NCBI RefSeq assembly: GCF_003443675.1
Contig: NZ_CP031963.1
Location: 4,239,501 to 4,303,500, forward strand
Direction of reading: 5' to 3'
DNA: 64,000 nucleotides
From: Aquimarina sp. BL5
Lineage (GTDB): Bacteria > Bacteroidota > Bacteroidia > Flavobacteriales > Flavobacteriaceae
A program made the position numbers and the translations under genes. Under the pieces are notes generated by a model. It did not search any database. It was not told where the DNA came from and saw only the letters and a list, made by a program, of their open reading frames with translations. Within the stretch, counting starts at the first letter, position 1; each line of letters opens with the position of its first letter. Shown one piece after another: positions 61,004 through 64,000 of this stretch.

Positions 61004-63706
61004 CTAAAATTTAAAATTGTAGGATATAAATGGAATTGGCGCGGCGATAAAAGAAATTTGAGACGTTTCTAATTGATTATCGTCAAAAACAGAATTAATA
61101 GAAAATGCATTTTTACGTCCATATACGTTATATACACCAAAATTCCAGCTTCCTTTCCAGTTAGTTTTTGGATTGTCAGTAGGTGTGTAAGTAAACGATA
61201 TGTCTGCTCTATGCGTATTCGGAATTCTAAACGCATTTCTATCAGAATAGGTGATAAACGAATCTCCATCTAAAGTCAATCTACCATTAGGCTGGGTGAT
61301 GGGTCTTCCCGTTTGAAAGGTGAAAAATGCTCCTACTTCCCACTTTTTAGATAATTTATAATTTGCTGTTATATTAAATATATGGGGTCGATCAAAATTC
61401 GAAGGAAAGTACGTGTTGTTATTAATTTGCTCCGAAGAGAAATTACTTTTCGTTTTTCGTTTTGATACAGAATAGGTATAGTTTACGTTTCCGGTTAATT
61501 TTCCCTTATTTTTATGTGCGGCTAGTTCTAATCCATAAGAAAAACCGTCGGCAGTAACTAATTCGGTTTCTAGGTTGTCAAAAACTCCTAATCTAGCTCC
61601 ATTTTTATAGACTATTAAATCATCAAATGTTTTGTAGTATGCCTCTATCGAAAAATTATAGTTTTGATCCTTAGTGTCATAGGCATATCCAGCAGAAAAT
61701 TGATTTACTTTTAATGGAGCAATATGTTCACCAGAAGGTTTCCAAGTATCGTTTGGTAATGTTATCGTTTGCCTATTAATGGAGTGTATGTATTGAAACA
61801 TTCTGTTATATCCTATTTTAAAAGCTTTTCTGTCGTTAATGTCATATTTTAAAGATATACGGGGTTCAAATCCAGAATAAGTTTTCGATATCTCGTTATT
61901 TTTCACACTTCTATTCCCAATAATTGAGTTTTGTGTTTGTGGAAGATTAGGGTCGTAAATAGCAATATCTTCTTCTCCAAAATTAGCAAACCAGGAATAT
62001 CGTAAACCGGTTGATAATGATAGTTTATTCCATTGTTTTTCAATACTATAATAGGCTGCTAGTTCTAATGCTTTTTCTTTGTCTAGAACCTGATTGCCTG
62101 CTGTGCTAGTAATTTTAGGAATGAATTGATATAAATTACCATAGAGACCAAATCGCATTTGGGTTGTAGGGTTTGAATAATATGTGAAATCGGGCTTAAA
62201 AATCCAGTTTTCAATAGATCTTTTGACAGTCTCTTCTATATTTTCTTCGATATCTTCTTCTCTAAGATCTTCTCTCTGTCCTAATGAGAAATCATATTTG
62301 CTATAGATACCTGTTATATTAGAAAATAATCTATTAGAAAAAGTATGATTCCATCGTAAGGTAGCAGTAGTATTTATCCATCCAAGATCTAAATCGCTAT
62401 CAAATCCACCTTCTCCATTTTCTTCTTCTTGATTAAATTTTAAGACATCTGCAGCAAAAATACCGGACGCATAAAGCCTGTTGTTTTTATTGATGTTCCA
62501 GGTTAGTTTTGTGTTTAAATCATAAAAATGAAATTTATCAACAGCTTCGTTACCTGGAAACAATGGGAAAAACACATCAAAATACGATCGTCTACCAGAA
62601 GCTAAGAAGCTGATTTTATCCTTTTTAATAGGACCTTCTATTGTAAATTTAGAAAACAGTAATCCTAATCCACCTTCTCCTTTAATTCTTTTAGAATTTC
62701 CATTTTTTTGTCGAATCTCTAGTACAGATGATGCCCTGCCTCCAAAACGAGCAGGTATTTCGCCTTTATATAATTTTAATATTTTAACCGCATCTGCGTT
62801 AAAAATAGAAAACAATCCGAATAGATGAGAAGTGTTATACAAGGGAGCTTCATCTAGTAGAATTAAATTTTGATCTACATTTCCACCTCTTACATTAAAA
62901 CCACTAGTTCCTTCGCCAATACTACTAATTCCGGGTTGGGTTAAAACTGCCCTGGTAATATCAGGTTCTCCTAGGAGAGATGGTAGTTTTTTAATTTCTG
63001 AAGTAGTTAAACTAGTAGTACCACCAAGAATTGGTTTTACCTGACTTTTATTATTTTGATTTGTCTGTATTACAACTTCTTCTAATTCACTGGAGGATGG
63101 CTGAAGCTCTATCTTTATGTTTTTGTCAGTTTCTAATTTAATATCTAAGACTTTGGTTACATAGCCCAGATACGAAATCTCCAAAATATAGTCTCCTTTG
63201 GGTAATGTTATAGAATAAAAGCCATAAGCATTCGTAAACACACCATTGTTACTGTTTTTTATGATGATACTGGCGCCCAAAAGTATTTCGCCAGTATTTG
63301 CATCTGTAACAATCCCACTTATCGTAAAATCGTGTTGAATTTTAGTTCTGGTGAGAATGATATGACTTTTTTTGATTTTATAAGAAATGGTAGAATTCTT
63401 AAAGAGTAAAGCTACTGTTTCTTCAATATCTGTTTTTATAACATTTATACTAAAATGTTGATCGACATTGATCACATCATTATTTAGGATAAAACTATAA
63501 GATGTCTGTTCTTCAATCTTATGTATAATTGATTTTAGTGAACTATTTTCTTCAGATAGGGTAACACTATTTTGGGAGAACCCATTAAAAGCCAGCAGTT
63601 GAAAACAAAAAATTAGATAAAAAAAGAAAGATAATTTCATTAAAAAAATAGTTTTTCTATACCTGCTTTTTGGCAATAGCATGCCCTGAAAAAGGTTTAT
63701 TTTCAT
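61004..63706 (-). CDS. TonB-dependent outer-membrane receptor with STN and carboxypeptidase-like domains
   Basis: 900 residues. A signal peptide (LIFCFQLLAFNGFSQ) is followed by an STN domain at about 55-120 (SLKSIIHKIEEQTSYSFILNN), a CarboxypepD_reg-like domain at ~127-205 (ISGIVTDANTGEILLGASI), the plug (SLTTSEIKKLPSLLGEPDITRA, FNVRGGNVDQNLILLDEAP) and a long 22-strand-type barrel ending in ISYNFKF, with Phe last. The STN domain normally contacts the FecR protein encoded just upstream, so expression is probably controlled by a FecR/ECF-sigma switch. It imports a large ligand using TonB energy. The substrate is unknown; the DUF4249 partner does not tell. Confidence 0.92.
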   Translation of the reverse strand: MKINLFQGMLLPKSRYRKTIFLMKLSFFFYLIFCFQLLAFNGFSQNSVTLSEENSSLKSIIHKIEEQTSYSFILNNDVINVDQHFSINVIKTDIEETVALLFKNSTISYKIKKSHIILTRTKIQHDFTISGIVTDANTGEILLGASIIIKNSNNGVFTNAYGFYSITLPKGDYILEISYLGYVTKVLDIKLETDKNIKIELQPSSSELEEVVIQTNQNNKSQVKPILGGTTSLTTSEIKKLPSLLGEPDITRAVLTQPGISSIGEGTSGFNVRGGNVDQNLILLDEAPLYNTSHLFGLFSIFNADAVKILKLYKGEIPARFGGRASSVLEIRQKNGNSKRIKGEGGLGLLFSKFTIEGPIKKDKISFLASGRRSYFDVFFPLFPGNEAVDKFHFYDLNTKLTWNINKNNRLYASGIFAADVLKFNQEEENGEGGFDSDLDLGWINTTATLRWNHTFSNRLFSNITGIYSKYDFSLGQREDLREEDIEENIEETVKRSIENWIFKPDFTYYSNPTTQMRFGLYGNLYQFIPKITSTAGNQVLDKEKALELAAYYSIEKQWNKLSLSTGLRYSWFANFGEEDIAIYDPNLPQTQNSIIGNRSVKNNEISKTYSGFEPRISLKYDINDRKAFKIGYNRMFQYIHSINRQTITLPNDTWKPSGEHIAPLKVNQFSAGYAYDTKDQNYNFSIEAYYKTFDDLIVYKNGARLGVFDNLETELVTADGFSYGLELAAHKNKGKLTGNVNYTYSVSKRKTKSNFSSEQINNNTYFPSNFDRPHIFNITANYKLSKKWEVGAFFTFQTGRPITQPNGRLTLDGDSFITYSDRNAFRIPNTHRADISFTYTPTDNPKTNWKGSWNFGVYNVYGRKNAFSINSVFDDNQLETSQISFIAAPIPFISYNFKF

Positions 63707-63763
63707 ATATTTGAGTATTGTTAATTAATACTGATTTCGCGATTAGAATTTTTTAACTTTTAT

Positions 63764-63789
63764 AGTGGGAAAATGGCAGTTTTCCCACT
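63764..63789 (-). terminator. Hairpin between FecR and TonB receptor genes
   Basis: AGTGGGAAAA (63764-63773) and its complement (63780-63789) form a perfect 10-bp stem with a 6-base loop just after the FecR stop. In the minus direction no long T run follows, so it may be an attenuator or mRNA stabiliser inside the operon. Confidence 0.5.
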
Positions 63790-63791
63790 TT

Positions 63792-64000
63792 TTATTCTAT
63801 TATCCACTCATTGGTTTCTGTGTTTAGTTTATAGGTAAATTCTTTAGAGATTTTGAGTATTTCAAAAATCTCATCTATAGGAGTTGTATTATCGAAAGAG
63901 CCTGTGAATTTAGTAACTGCAATGTCTTCATTTTTAAAGTGAATTTGTTTGCCAAATTGGGCTTTTAAGTCAATAGCTATTTCCCTGAAAGTTTTATTTT
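63792..64000 (-). CDS. FecR-type anti-sigma factor, C-terminal end (partial)
   Basis: The minus-strand frame is open to the window edge and stops with TAA at 63794-63792. It encodes about 68 residues: TFREIAIDLKAQFGKQIHF, TKFTGSFDNTTPIDEIFEIL, FTYKLNTETNEWIIE. This is the DUF4974/STN-like end of FecR proteins. FecR reads the state of the TonB receptor and controls an ECF sigma factor, which should lie just beyond the right edge. It is cut at its 5' end by the window. Confidence 0.85.
   Translation of the reverse strand, partial: NKTFREIAIDLKAQFGKQIHFKNEDIAVTKFTGSFDNTTPIDEIFEILKISKEFTYKLNTETNEWIIE

Overview
The window looks like a marine member of the Flavobacteriaceae (Bacteroidota); Aquimarina is my best guess from its style, not a proven assignment. 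The evidence is low GC, very large secreted proteins ending in type IX secretion (T9SS) sorting domains, a FecR / TonB-receptor / DUF4249 locus, DUF6503, DKNYY and WG-repeat proteins, and promoters of the TAnnTTTG type. I see no rRNA, tRNA, CRISPR array, transposase or phage module.

Region 1 (1-10.2 kb) holds the end of a surface fibre protein, a small secreted protein and a 2868-residue T9SS protein with several LamG-like domains. Region 2 (10.5-19 kb) is a redox and electrophile-type cluster: an SDR, four NTF2-fold proteins (two are 80% identical copies), an AraC regulator, a flavodoxin-fold quinone reductase, a peroxiredoxin-like protein, an ABM-domain protein, a DUF6503 protein and an Old Yellow Enzyme. 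Four promoters in this region (SDR, first NTF2 gene, quinone reductase, OYE) share one operator-like element with exact spacing, so they look like one regulon of the local AraC protein. Region 3 (19-23.7 kb) has an aminotransferase/ornithine-cyclodeaminase-like pair and two repeat proteins (WG, DKNYY).

Region 4 (23.7-54 kb) is the most interesting part. It encodes a surface-polysaccharide and adhesin programme: mannose-6-phosphate isomerase, two GT2 enzymes, a GT4 enzyme, a Wzx-like flippase, a large GT-C-like membrane protein with an Ig-like partner and a GH5-like hydrolase, a TPR plus beta-barrel protein resembling polysaccharide exporters, two STAS proteins and two paralogous 1300-residue T9SS proteins with calcium-binding TSP3 repeats. 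Its right end is a seven-gene minus-strand operon encoding an H-NOX haem protein, a histidine kinase, a FIST (NosP-type) protein, a second kinase, a stand-alone receiver, an Hpt protein and a LytTR response regulator. It also contains the remains of a third FIST/kinase pair. H-NOX and NosP are both nitric-oxide sensor families, so this reads as a complete two-input His-Asp-His-Asp phosphorelay. I found five sites with two 9-bp half-sites exactly 21 bp apart that match the known LytTR binding pattern. They lie in front of the phosphorelay operon itself, both giant adhesins, the flippase and the STAS/GT4 operon. The proposed logic is that nitric oxide or redox input changes LytTR phosphorylation, which resets matrix polysaccharide and adhesin production. 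This is inference, but it can be tested.

Region 5 (54-64 kb) has a conserved unknown, a membrane-anchored AraC regulator, a secreted SDR-type epimerase, two lipoprotein hydrolases sharing a duplicated leader, and a DUF4249 / TonB receptor / FecR uptake locus that runs off the window.
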